Below are positions 1 to 7,495 of a DNA stretch of 64,000 nt, piece after piece; the stretch's first letter is position 1, and each line of letters begins with the position of its first letter. The position numbers and the translations under genes are program-made. Below the pieces are notes generated by a model. It made no database searches. It saw nothing but the letters and a program-made list of their open reading frames with translations, and was not told the origin of the DNA. This DNA is from Amycolatopsis orientalis DSM 40040 = KCTC 9412 (GTDB lineage: Bacteria; Actinomycetota; Actinomycetes; Mycobacteriales; Pseudonocardiaceae): the NCBI RefSeq assembly GCF_000478275.1, contig NZ_ASJB01000015.1:155615-219614 (forward strand), read 5' to 3'.

Positions 1-1030
1 GCACCCGGTCCATCCGCCCGACGATCTGTCCCACCGGCATCGACACCACGCTCGGATCCGCCGCGTGATGGATCCGGTTGTGCGCGTGGGAAACCAGCAG
101 GTTCTGCAGTGGCATCGGCAGCGGTTCGGGCGCGTCGGGCGAGGCCCACGCCTCGGTCCACCGCGTCTTGAGCAGCCGCGCCGGTTTGCCGGTGTAGATC
201 CGCGTCCGGACGGTGTCGGACGAACCCGCCGCGACCAGTGCCCGTTGCATCGCCTCGGAGTCCCCCATGGTCTGGAGGTATTCCTCGGTGGCGAGCCAGA
301 ACGAGCCCATCCACACCCCGGACGCGCCCAGCGCGAGCGCGGCCGCGACCTGCCGCCCAGAGCCGATCCCGCCCGCGGCGAGCACCGGCACCCGGTCACC
401 GACCGCGTCGACGACCTCGGGCAGCAGGACCATCGACGCGATCTCGCCGGTGTGCCCGCCCGCCTCATAGCCTTGCGCCACAACGATGTCCACGCCGTTG
501 TCGACGTGCCGGACGGCGTGTTCGGCCTTGCCCGCCAGCGCGGCGACCGGCACACCCTTCGCGTGGCACTGCTCGATGACGTCCACCGGCGGTGAACCGA
601 GGGCGTTGGCGATCAGGCGGATCGGGTGTTTCAGCGCGACCTCGACATGCGACCGCGCGACCGAATGCAGCCAGCCCAGCACCCCGGCGCGTTCGTCGGT
701 GTCGTCCGGCAACGGCGGCACGGCGAGGTCACGCAGGGTCCGCTCCACGAAGTCGCGATGCTCCTGCGGGATGAGCTTCGCGAGGTCGACCGACGTTCCC
801 TCGGCCGGGATCTTGGCGGGCATCACGATGTCGACGCCGTACGGTTTGCCGCCGGTGTTCTCGTCCATCCAGGACAGGACGGCGTCGAGTTCGGCGGCGT
901 CGTTGAACCGCACACAGCCCAGCACGCCCAGCCCGCCCGCCCGGCTGATCGCCGCGGCGACGTGTTCGGACGGGGTGAACCCGACGATCGGCAGGTCGAT
1001 CCCGAGCCGGTCACACAGAGACGTGCGCAT
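1..1030 (-). CDS. nitronate monooxygenase / NPD-family flavoprotein (3' end cut by the window)
   Basis: The frame reads from an ATG at 1030 to the window edge, giving 343 codons with no stop, so only the C-terminus is missing. The N-terminus MRTSLCDRLGIDLPIV and the glycine-rich VAQGYEAGGHTGEIAS and PVLAAGGIGSGRQVAAAL segments are the FMN-binding TIM-barrel signature of 2-nitropropane dioxygenase/nitronate monooxygenase proteins, and the length fits the family (about 350-375 residues). An AAGGAG Shine-Dalgarno lies 4 nt upstream of the ATG. It follows fadD19 on the same strand after a 184-nt spacer that is homologous to the spacer in front of kstR2. Several NPD proteins serve in sterol catabolism (IpdC is one), so a role as a flavin-dependent acyl-CoA oxidoreductase is possible; the substrate is unknown. 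Confidence 0.8.
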   Translation of the reverse strand, partial: MRTSLCDRLGIDLPIVGFTPSEHVAAAISRAGGLGVLGCVRFNDAAELDAVLSWMDENTGGKPYGVDIVMPAKIPAEGTSVDLAKLIPQEHRDFVERTLRDLAVPPLPDDTDERAGVLGWLHSVARSHVEVALKHPIRLIANALGSPPVDVIEQCHAKGVPVAALAGKAEHAVRHVDNGVDIVVAQGYEAGGHTGEIASMVLLPEVVDAVGDRVPVLAAGGIGSGRQVAAALALGASGVWMGSFWLATEEYLQTMGDSEAMQRALVAAGSSDTVRTRIYTGKPARLLKTRWTEAWASPDAPEPLPMPLQNLLVSHAHNRIHHAADPSVVSMPVGQIVGRMDRV

Positions 1031-1214
1031 GAAACTCCTTAGTGCCTGTTGGTGAACCCGCGTCCGCGATCGACGTCGGCAGGGCGCGGCCCGCCATGCA
1101 CCTCACCGAGATGAGGAGGGCGCCCTGCCACCGCGATAGCGGGGCCTTCGGCCGAGGCGGGTTCACGCTTTCGGTCGCTTTTCGAGTTACGTCTTCAGCT
1201 CCGCCCACTGGCTC
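1031..1214 (-). repeat. 184-nt structured intercistronic element, copy A (fadD19 to NPD gene)
   Basis: The whole stop-to-start spacer resembles the spacer at 33471-33654, which also has exactly 184 nt. The outer stem is GTGAACCCGC (1052-1061) with GCGGGTTCAC (1157-1166). The inner stem is GGCAGGGCGC (1078-1087) with GCGCCCTGCC (1120-1129). Small hairpins follow at 1131-1142 (CCGC/GCGG) and around 1144-1154 (GGCC/GGCC). Read on the minus strand, the structure ends about 21 nt before the NPD start codon, just before its ribosome binding site. It could be a leader RNA, a processing or attenuation element, or a mobile repeat. Confidence 0.75.
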
Positions 1215-2831
1215 TTACGCGGGCTGGATGCTGATGGGCTCGTGCTCTGAGGCGTAGCGCTGAGCCCAGGGGTAGTCCGGTTTCCCGCTGGGGGAACGCC
1301 CGATCTCTTCGGCGAGCCAGAGGGTGCGCGGCACCTTGTACCCGGCGATCTCGGTCCGCACATGGGCTTCGAGCGCGGCGAAGTCCAGTTCCCGGCCGGA
1401 CCTCGGCTGGATCACCGCGGCCACCCGCTGGCCGAGCCGGTCGTCGGGGATGCCGATGACGAGCGCGTCGAAGACGTCCGGATGTGACTTCAGGGCACCC
1501 TCGACTTCCTCCGGGTACACCTTTTCGCCGCCGGTGTTCACACACTGCGAGCCCCGGCCGAGCAGGGTCACCGTGCCGTCTTCCTCGTAGCGCGCGTAGT
1601 CACCCGGAACGACGTACCGCTTGCCGTCGACCTCGATGAAGATCTTCTCGGTCTTGGCGGGATCCTTGTAGTAGCCGAGGGGGACGTGACCGCGGCGCGC
1701 GATCAACCCGATCGCGCCGGGCTTCGGGTCGACGAGCCCGCCGTCGTCGTCCACCAGGATCGCGTCCTTGCCGAAGCTGACCCGGGGACCGGCGGAATGA
1801 TCGGAATCCTTGCTGACCATGCCGATACCGGTGAACCCGCTTTCGGAGGAGCCGATCGCGTCGGTGATCACCACGTTCGGGAGCATCGCCAGGAATTCCT
1901 GCTTCACCGACTGGGAGAACAGGGCGGCGTGGCTCGACACCGCGACGATCGACGACGCGTCGTAGTCGCCCTCGCGGTAGGCGTCGATCAGCGGCCGCGC
2001 CATCGCGTCGCCGACGATGGTGAGCACCTGGACCTTGTTGTCCTGCACGGCTTTCCAGATCTCGTGCGCGTCGAACCGCGGCACGAACACGACCGGGCTG
2101 CCGGTGAACAGCGCGCCGAAGGCGGCCCACTGCGCGGCGCCGTGGATCAGGGGCGCGGCCGGGAGCCGGACCAGGCTGCCCGACTTGCCCTGTTCGGCGA
2201 GCGTCCATTCGTCCGGGACGTACTCGCCGGTGACGAAGTTGATGCCGCCGCCGAGCGCGCGCCAGATGTCCTCGTGACGCCACAGGACGCCCTTCGGATA
2301 CCCGGTGGTCCCGCCGGTGTAGAGGATGTAGATGTCGTCGGCGCTGCGCTCGGCGAAGTCGCGCTCGGGTGAGCCTTCGGCGAGCGCGGCCTCGTAGTCC
2401 ACGCCGCCGTAGGACGAATAGTCGCCGTCACTCCCGTCGTCGACAACGACAACGTGTTTCAGTTTCGGCGTTTCCGGCAGGACGGCCGCGACCTTGTCCG
2501 AGTAGCCGCGCTCGTGGATCAGCGCCACGAGGTCGGCGTTGTCGAACAGGTACCGCAGCTCGCCGTGGACGTAGCGGTAGTTGACGTTGATCGCGATCGC
2601 GCGCAGCTTGTACGCGGCGATCATCGATTCCAGGGCTTCGATCGAGTTCCGGGAATAGACACCGATGTGGGCTCCAGCTCCCACGCCGTGTGCGGCGAGA
2701 TGGTGCGCCAGCCGGTTGGCGCGCTCTTCCAGTTCGGCGAAGGTGACCCGCCGATCGCCACAGACGACCGCGATGCGCTCCGGCACGGCGTCGACGGCGT
2801 GCTCGAGTAGATCCGCGATGTTGAGTGCCAC
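1215..2831 (-). CDS. fadD19: steroid side-chain acyl-CoA synthetase FadD19
   Basis: 538 residues, close to the 548 of M. tuberculosis FadD19 (Rv3515c). The N-terminus VALNIADLLEHAVDAVPERI, the AMP-binding P-loop YTGGTTGYPKG, the region around GSSESGFTG and the C-terminal GEKVYPEEVEGALKSHPDV/GYKVPR motifs follow that protein. It adenylates and thioesterifies sterol side-chain acids and is known in Rhodococcus to be needed for C24-branched sterols. The start is uncertain. GTG at 2831 matches the family N-terminus but its GAGGGA abuts the codon, while an in-frame ATG at 2849 lies inside the KstR operator. The gene is divergent from echA19, as in mycobacteria. A much longer upstream frame is antisense to echA19 and is not real. 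Confidence 0.93.
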   Translation of the reverse strand: MALNIADLLEHAVDAVPERIAVVCGDRRVTFAELEERANRLAHHLAAHGVGAGAHIGVYSRNSIEALESMIAAYKLRAIAINVNYRYVHGELRYLFDNADLVALIHERGYSDKVAAVLPETPKLKHVVVVDDGSDGDYSSYGGVDYEAALAEGSPERDFAERSADDIYILYTGGTTGYPKGVLWRHEDIWRALGGGINFVTGEYVPDEWTLAEQGKSGSLVRLPAAPLIHGAAQWAAFGALFTGSPVVFVPRFDAHEIWKAVQDNKVQVLTIVGDAMARPLIDAYREGDYDASSIVAVSSHAALFSQSVKQEFLAMLPNVVITDAIGSSESGFTGIGMVSKDSDHSAGPRVSFGKDAILVDDDGGLVDPKPGAIGLIARRGHVPLGYYKDPAKTEKIFIEVDGKRYVVPGDYARYEEDGTVTLLGRGSQCVNTGGEKVYPEEVEGALKSHPDVFDALVIGIPDDRLGQRVAAVIQPRSGRELDFAALEAHVRTEIAGYKVPRTLWLAEEIGRSPSGKPDYPWAQRYASEHEPISIQPA

Positions 2832-2841
2832 TCCCTCAAAG

Positions 2842-2855
2842 TAGAACATGTTATC
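2842..2855. promoter_or_regulatory. KstR operator, fadD19/echA19
   Basis: TAGAACATGTTATC matches the KstR consensus TNNAACNNGTTNNA at all fixed positions except the last. It lies between the divergent fadD19 and echA19 starts. Confidence 0.8.
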
Positions 2856-2889
2856 GTTCTGGGCAATGGTGGCTGTTACAGGGAAATCG

Positions 2890-3699
2890 ATGGGGTCAGT
2901 GGAGGCTCTGGTGGGCGAACCGCACGCGCTGGTCGAGAAGATCGGCCACACCCTCGTGGTCACGATGAACCGGCCGGAGGCCCGCAACGCGCTCAGCGGC
3001 GAGATGCTCGGGATCATGGTCGAGGCGTGGAACCGTGTCGACTCCGACGACGACATCCGGTGCTGCGTGCTCACCGGCGCCGGCGGCGCGTTCTGCGCGG
3101 GCGCGGACCTGAAGTCGATGTCGAAGAACTCGCCGAGTGACTCGTTCGAGAAGGGCACGTTCGACCCCAGCCGGATCGAAGGCCTGCTCAAGGGACGACG
3201 GCTGACGAAGCCGTTGATCGCGGCCGTCGAAGGCGCGGCGATCGCGGGCGGGACGGAGATCCTGCAGGGGACGGATCTGCGTGTCGCGGGCGAGAGCGCG
3301 AGGTTCGGCGTGTCCGAGGCGCGGTGGAGCCTGTTCCCGATGGGCGGTTCGGCCGTCCGGCTCCCCCGCCAGATCCCGTACACCGTCGCCGCCGACCTGC
3401 TGCTGACCGGACGGCATATCACCGCGGCCGAGGCGCTGGAAATCGGCCTGATCGGCCACGTCGTCCCGGACGGGAAGGCGCTCGACAAGGCCATGGAACT
3501 GGCCGGGCTGATCGCCGCGAACGGGCCGCTCGCGGTCCGCGCGATCCTCAAGACGATGCGTGACACCGAGGGCATGCACGAGGAGGAGGCCTTCAAGCTC
3601 GACGCCCAGTACGGCATCGAGGTCTTCGCGAGCGAAGACGCGAAGGAAGGCCCCCGCGCCTTCGCCGAGAAGCGCAAGCCCGTCTTCCGGGGCCGCTGA
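2890..3699 (+). CDS. echA19: steroid enoyl-CoA hydratase EchA19
   Basis: 269 residues from ATG 2890, which has AGGGA 5 nt upstream and gives an N-terminus aligned with Rv3516; in-frame ATGs at 2848 and 2866 lack a ribosome binding site, and the first lies in the operator. Crotonase-fold motifs are clear: [32 protein letters not shown] (oxyanion hole), and [20 protein letters not shown] followed by the [17 protein letters not shown] substrate region. EchA19 hydrates the enoyl-CoA formed during side-chain beta-oxidation of cholesterol. The divergent arrangement with fadD19 and the shared KstR site repeat the mycobacterial layout. Confidence 0.93.
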   Translation: MGSVEALVGEPHALVEKIGHTLVVTMNRPEARNALSGEMLGIMVEAWNRVDSDDDIRCCVLTGAGGAFCAGADLKSMSKNSPSDSFEKGTFDPSRIEGLLKGRRLTKPLIAAVEGAAIAGGTEILQGTDLRVAGESARFGVSEARWSLFPMGGSAVRLPRQIPYTVAADLLLTGRHITAAEALEIGLIGHVVPDGKALDKAMELAGLIAANGPLAVRAILKTMRDTEGMHEEEAFKLDAQYGIEVFASEDAKEGPRAFAEKRKPVFRGR

Positions 3700-3723
3700 C
3701 CCCCGCCACCCTCGCCCCCTCAT

Positions 3724-3785
3724 GCATTTAGTCCTCTGGATGCGGTGGTTGCGTGCGCAACTACCGCATCCAGAGGACTAAATGC
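3724..3785. terminator. long hairpin between convergent echA19 and FadD4-like genes
   Basis: A 23-bp perfect stem (3724-3746 with 3763-3785) continues through a G-T pair into an inner GTTGCG/CGCAAC stem with a 2-nt loop, giving about 30 base pairs. There is no T tract. It probably works as a bidirectional transcription barrier, since it sits 24 nt after echA19 and 4 nt from the next gene's stop. Confidence 0.7.
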
Positions 3786-3789
3786 GGGG

Positions 3790-5349
3790 TCAGGGGACGC
3801 GGTGACCGGCCCAGTACGGGTCGCGCAGCTTGCGCTTGTAGAGCTTCCCGTTGGGGTCGCGCGGCAGTTCGGGCAGGTAGTCGACCGAACGCGGGAGTTT
3901 GAACTTCGCCAGCCGGGACGCCGCGTACTCGAGGATCTCCGCGGTCAGCTCGTCGGACGGCTCGACACCGTCGGCGGGCTGTACGACGGCCTTGATCGCC
4001 TCACCCCAGTCCTCATGCGGGACGCCGAACACGGCGACGTCGGCGATCTTCGGGTGCATCACCAGTTCGCCTTCGATCTCCGCCGGATAGATGTTGACCC
4101 CGCCGGAAATGATCAGATCGGCCTTGCGGTCGTGCAGGAAGAGGTACCCGTCCTCGTCGAGATGGCCGACGTCGCCGAGGGTGAACAGGTCCCCGACCCG
4201 CGCCTTGTCGGTCTTAGCCCGGTCTTTGTGATACTCGAACTTCGAGTCGCCCATCTTCATGTAGACGGTCCCGGTCTCGCCGGCGGGCAGTTCCCTGCCC
4301 TCGTCGTCGAGGATCTTGATCGTCGAACCCGGCCACGGCAGCCCCACCGAACCCGGTTTCTTGAGCCATTCCTCCCCCGAGATCGCCGTGCCGCCGCCCT
4401 CGGTGGCCGCGTAGTACTCGGTGACGACCGGCCCCCACCAGTCGAGCATCCGGCGTTTGACCTCGAGCGGACAGGGCGCGGCGCCGTGGATCATCACGCG
4501 CAGCGAACTCAGGTCGTAGGCCGCCCGGACGTCGTCCGGCAGCGCGAGCAGGCGCCGGAACTGCGTCGGCACCATATGGCTGTGCGTGACGCGGTGCCGC
4601 TCGATCAGCCGCAGCATCTCCTCGGCGTCCCAGCGGTCCATCAGCACCGCGGTATGCCCCAGCTGCAGGGAGATCGCGACGAAGTTGAGCACGGCCGTGT
4701 GATACAGCGGCGATCCGCACAGATGCACGTGATCGTCGTGCGGCGCCAGTCCGAAGATCCCGAAGAACCACGTCGACGCGCCAGGGACTTCGTCGGGATC
4801 GGCGCCGCTCAAGGGACGACGGACACCCTTGGGCCGCCCGGTGGTCCCGGACGTGTAGAGCATCGGCGAGCCGGCCGTGCGCCGCTCCGGGCGGCCGTCG
4901 CCTTCGCCAGAGCCGAGTTCCTCGATCCGGCGGAAGCCCTCGACGTCGCCGACGGCGAACCGTCCCCGCTCCGGGATCCCCGCCTCGTCGGCGGCCGCGA
5001 TCGCGACGTCGGCGAACCGTTCGTGCGCGAGGAACGCCTTGGCGCCGCTGTCGGAAAGGATGTAGGCGACCTCCGGCCCGACCAGATGCCAGTTGACCAC
5101 CACGATGTACAGACCGGACTGGATGGCGGCGAAGTAGGCGGCCACGAGTTCGTCGCCGTTGGGCTGCAGGACGACGACCACGTCCCCGGCCTCGAGCCCG
5201 AGCGCCTGCAGGCCCCGGGCGTACGCGTTCGCCTTCGCGGCGAGCTCTCCGTAGCCGATCGAACGGCCGTCCGGATCGACGAGCGCTACCCGCTCCGGCT
5301 CCTGCGCGGCGATATTCCAGACCCCAAGTGTCCCCGTGGCTGTCGACAT
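3790..5349 (-). CDS. acyl-CoA synthetase, FadD4-like
   Basis: 519 residues from ATG 5349 (MSTATGTLGVWNIAAQEPER). It has the ANL-superfamily core: PMLYTSGTTGRPKG P-loop, YYAATEGGGTAI, TLGDVGHLDEDGYLFLHDRK hinge and the C-terminal PRDPNGKLYKRKLRDP catalytic lysine region. The stretch VNWHLVGPEVAYILSDSGAK resembles FadD4-type ligases rather than FadD19 or FadD3. A perfect KstR operator lies 12 bp upstream, so it is very likely a sterol-regulated ligase, perhaps for a side-chain intermediate or bile-acid-like steroid; the substrate cannot be read from the sequence. A further in-frame ATG upstream lies beyond the operator and was not used. Confidence 0.85.
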   Translation of the reverse strand: MSTATGTLGVWNIAAQEPERVALVDPDGRSIGYGELAAKANAYARGLQALGLEAGDVVVVLQPNGDELVAAYFAAIQSGLYIVVVNWHLVGPEVAYILSDSGAKAFLAHERFADVAIAAADEAGIPERGRFAVGDVEGFRRIEELGSGEGDGRPERRTAGSPMLYTSGTTGRPKGVRRPLSGADPDEVPGASTWFFGIFGLAPHDDHVHLCGSPLYHTAVLNFVAISLQLGHTAVLMDRWDAEEMLRLIERHRVTHSHMVPTQFRRLLALPDDVRAAYDLSSLRVMIHGAAPCPLEVKRRMLDWWGPVVTEYYAATEGGGTAISGEEWLKKPGSVGLPWPGSTIKILDDEGRELPAGETGTVYMKMGDSKFEYHKDRAKTDKARVGDLFTLGDVGHLDEDGYLFLHDRKADLIISGGVNIYPAEIEGELVMHPKIADVAVFGVPHEDWGEAIKAVVQPADGVEPSDELTAEILEYAASRLAKFKLPRSVDYLPELPRDPNGKLYKRKLRDPYWAGHRVP

Positions 5350-5360
5350 ACGCGCAAATC

Positions 5361-5374
5361 TAGAACGCGTTTCA
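5361..5374. promoter_or_regulatory. KstR operator 1, FadD4-like/DUF35-ltp4-ltp3
   Basis: TAGAACGCGTTTCA is a full match to TNNAACNNGTTNNA, 12 bp upstream of the FadD4-like start. It lies inside a 25-bp block (5356-5380) that is repeated at 5421-5445. Confidence 0.85.
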
Positions 5375-5402
5375 CTCAAGGGCAACCGTCAGGGAGGCCC
5401 AG

Positions 5403-6431
5403 ATGGCCGATCTTGCCGAGAAATCGAGAACGTGTTTCACTCAAGTCGTGAGTGCACCAGAACTCCCGCTGTCGGCCCCGCTCAACGTGGGCTTCGACTA
5501 CACGCGTTCAGTCGGCCCGGTACTCGGCCGGTTCGTCAACGCCCTGCGCGAGCGCCGCGTCGAAGGCGTCCGGGGCAGCGACGGCCGCGTCCACGTGCCG
5601 CCACTGGAATACGACCCCGTGACCGCCGAGGCGCTGTCCGAGTTCGTGCCGGTCGCCGACGAGGGCGAGATCGTGTCCTGGTCCTGGATCGCCGAACCGC
5701 TCGACGGCCAGCCCCTGTCGCGGCCGTTCGCGTGGGCGCTGATCCGGCTCGACGGCGCCGACACCGCGATCCTGCACGCTGTCGACGCCGGCTCCCCCGA
5801 AGGAGTCCACACCGGGCAACGGGTGCGGATCCGCTGGGCGGACGAGACGGTCGGGCACATCCGCGACATCGCCTACTTCGTCCCCGCCGACGGACCCGAC
5901 ACCGAACTCACCGAGACGCCTCCCCCGATCGCGAAACGCGAGGAGGGCGCGCCGGTCAGCGTGGTGATCACGCCGATCCACCTGCGTTACGAGCATTCCG
6001 CGTCACCGGAGGAGAGCCGGTACCTGCGCGGGCTCGCCGAAGGGAAGCTGATCGGCCAGCGTTGCCCGTCGTGCGACAAGGTCTACATCCCGCCGCGCGG
6101 CGCCTGCCCCACCGACGGCGTGCCGACCACCGACGAGGTCGAACTCCCCGACACCGGCATCGTCACCACGTTCTGCATCGTGAACGTGCCGTTCCTCGGC
6201 CAGCGGATCAAACCGCCCTACGTGGCGGCGTACATCCTGCTCGACGGCGCGGACATCGCGTTCCTGCACCTGGTCCTCGGCTGCGACGCCGCCGACGTCC
6301 GGATGGGCATGCGCGTGCGCGCCGCCTGGAAACCGGCCGACGAATGGTGGACGTCGCTGGAGAACATCGGCCATTTCGAGCCGACCGGCGAGCCGGACGC
6401 GCCCTACGAATCCTTCGCCCACCATCTGTGA
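5403..6431 (+). CDS. tandem DUF35 OB-fold protein, partner of Ltp3/Ltp4 (Rv3521-like)
   Basis: 342 residues if the ATG at 5403 is used (GGGAGG 5 nt upstream). A GTG at 5448 would begin VSAPELPLSAPLNVGFDYTRS, closer to Rv3521, and would leave KstR operator 2 outside the coding region. The sequence holds two DUF35 units. The first covers about residues 30-165 without a zinc ribbon. The second, about 200-330, has GQRCPSCDKVYIPPRGACP, three of the usual zinc cysteines, followed by an OB fold. DUF35 proteins form complexes with thiolase-like lipid-transfer aldolases, and the next two genes are exactly such proteins. It is probably the OB-fold subunit of a steroid side-chain aldolase. Confidence 0.85.
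   Translation: MADLAEKSRTCFTQVVSAPELPLSAPLNVGFDYTRSVGPVLGRFVNALRERRVEGVRGSDGRVHVPPLEYDPVTAEALSEFVPVADEGEIVSWSWIAEPLDGQPLSRPFAWALIRLDGADTAILHAVDAGSPEGVHTGQRVRIRWADETVGHIRDIAYFVPADGPDTELTETPPPIAKREEGAPVSVVITPIHLRYEHSASPEESRYLRGLAEGKLIGQRCPSCDKVYIPPRGACPTDGVPTTDEVELPDTGIVTTFCIVNVPFLGQRIKPPYVAAYILLDGADIAFLHLVLGCDAADVRMGMRVRAAWKPADEWWTSLENIGHFEPTGEPDAPYESFAHHL
5426..5439. promoter_or_regulatory. KstR operator 2, DUF35-ltp4-ltp3
   Basis: GAGAACGTGTTTCA has one mismatch to the KstR consensus (first T). It belongs to the second copy of the 25-bp AAATC...TCAAG block, centred 65 bp from operator 1. It overlaps the first codons of the longer DUF35 reading frame, which supports the downstream GTG start. 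Confidence 0.65.
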
Positions 6432-6439
6432 GGACCACA

Positions 6440-7495
6440 GTGCCAGATGTCGCCGTAGTGGGTTTCGCCCAGGCCCCCAACGTCCGCCGCACCCAGGGCA
6501 CCACCAATGGCGTGGAAATGCTGGTGCCGATCTTCGCCGAGGTACTCGCCGGAACCGGTCTATCCAAAGAGGACATCGGATTCTGGTGCTCGGGCTCCTC
6601 GGACTACCTCGCCGGCCGCGCGTTCTCCTTCATCGCCGCTGTCGACGCCATCGGCGCCTTCCCGCCCATCCACGAGTCGCACGTCGAGATGGACGCCGCC
6701 TGGGCGCTCTACGAAGCGTGGCTGAAGATCCGGATGGGCGAGGTCGAAACGGCGCTCGTCTACGGTTTCGGCAAGTCTTCGGCCGGGCAGCTCCGGCGCG
6801 TGCTCGCGCTGCAGATGGACCCCTACGTCGTCGCGCCGCTGTGGCCGGACTCGGTGAGTGTCGCCGGGATCCAGGCCAGACTCGGCCTCGAAGCCGGGCT
6901 GTGGTCCGAAAAGGACCTCGCCGAGGTCGCCGCGCGCAGCCGTGCCGACGCCGCCGCGAATCCCGCCGCGCAGTTCTCCGGGACGGCCGAGGTCGCCGAA
7001 CTCCTCGACACCCCCTACTTCGCGGATCCCTTGCGGGCACACGACATCGCCCCGGTCACCGACGGCGCGGCCGTCATCGTGCTCGCTTCGGCCGAGCGGG
7101 CGGCGGACCTCGCCGACAGCCCGGCGGTGATCACCGGGATCGAGCACCGGGTCGACTCCCCCGCGCTCGGCGTACGGGACCTCACCCGGTCACCGTCCAC
7201 AGTGGCCGCCGCCCGGGCGCTCGACCTCGACGGCGTCGAACTGGCCGAACTGCACGCGCCGTTCACCCACCAGGAACTGATCCTGCGCGACGCGCTGGGC
7301 CTGGACGAGCGGGTGCGGATCAACCCCTCGGGCGGCGTGCTGACCGGCAATCCGATGTTCTCCGCCGGGCTGGCCCGCATCGGCGAGGCGGCGAACCGCA
7401 TCCTCGACGGCAGCGCGCGCAAGACCCTCGCCCACGCGACCAGCGGCCCCGTCCTGCAGCAGAACCTGGTCGCGACCTTGGAGGTCCTCTCGTGA
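6440..7495 (+). CDS. ltp4: thiolase-like steroid aldolase Ltp4
   Basis: 351 residues from GTG 6440, giving VPDVAVVGFAQAPNVRRTQG as in Rv3522; another in-frame GTG at 6428 overlaps the previous stop. Family signatures are GFWCSGSSDYLAGRAFSF, ESHVEMDAAWALYEAW, GFGKSSAGQLRRVL, APVTDGAAVIVLA, LHAPFTHQELIL and INPSGGVLTGNPMF. Ltp3/Ltp4 are required in Rhodococcus for degrading C24-branched sterol side chains, probably by retro-aldol cleavage. It lies 8 nt after the DUF35 gene and overlaps ltp3 by 4 bp, so the three products are made in stoichiometric coupling. Confidence 0.92.
   Translation: MPDVAVVGFAQAPNVRRTQGTTNGVEMLVPIFAEVLAGTGLSKEDIGFWCSGSSDYLAGRAFSFIAAVDAIGAFPPIHESHVEMDAAWALYEAWLKIRMGEVETALVYGFGKSSAGQLRRVLALQMDPYVVAPLWPDSVSVAGIQARLGLEAGLWSEKDLAEVAARSRADAAANPAAQFSGTAEVAELLDTPYFADPLRAHDIAPVTDGAAVIVLASAERAADLADSPAVITGIEHRVDSPALGVRDLTRSPSTVAAARALDLDGVELAELHAPFTHQELILRDALGLDERVRINPSGGVLTGNPMFSAGLARIGEAANRILDGSARKTLAHATSGPVLQQNLVATLEVLS

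Noticed and set aside
2832..3677. 280-codon N-terminal extension of the fadD19 frame.
   Set aside because: It is fully antisense to echA19, which has clear crotonase motifs and the mycobacterial gene order.
5336..7495. A 719-codon plus-strand frame joining the DUF35 and ltp4 regions.
   Set aside because: Only its last half (ltp4) is real; the first part is an arginine-rich out-of-frame reading of the DUF35 gene.
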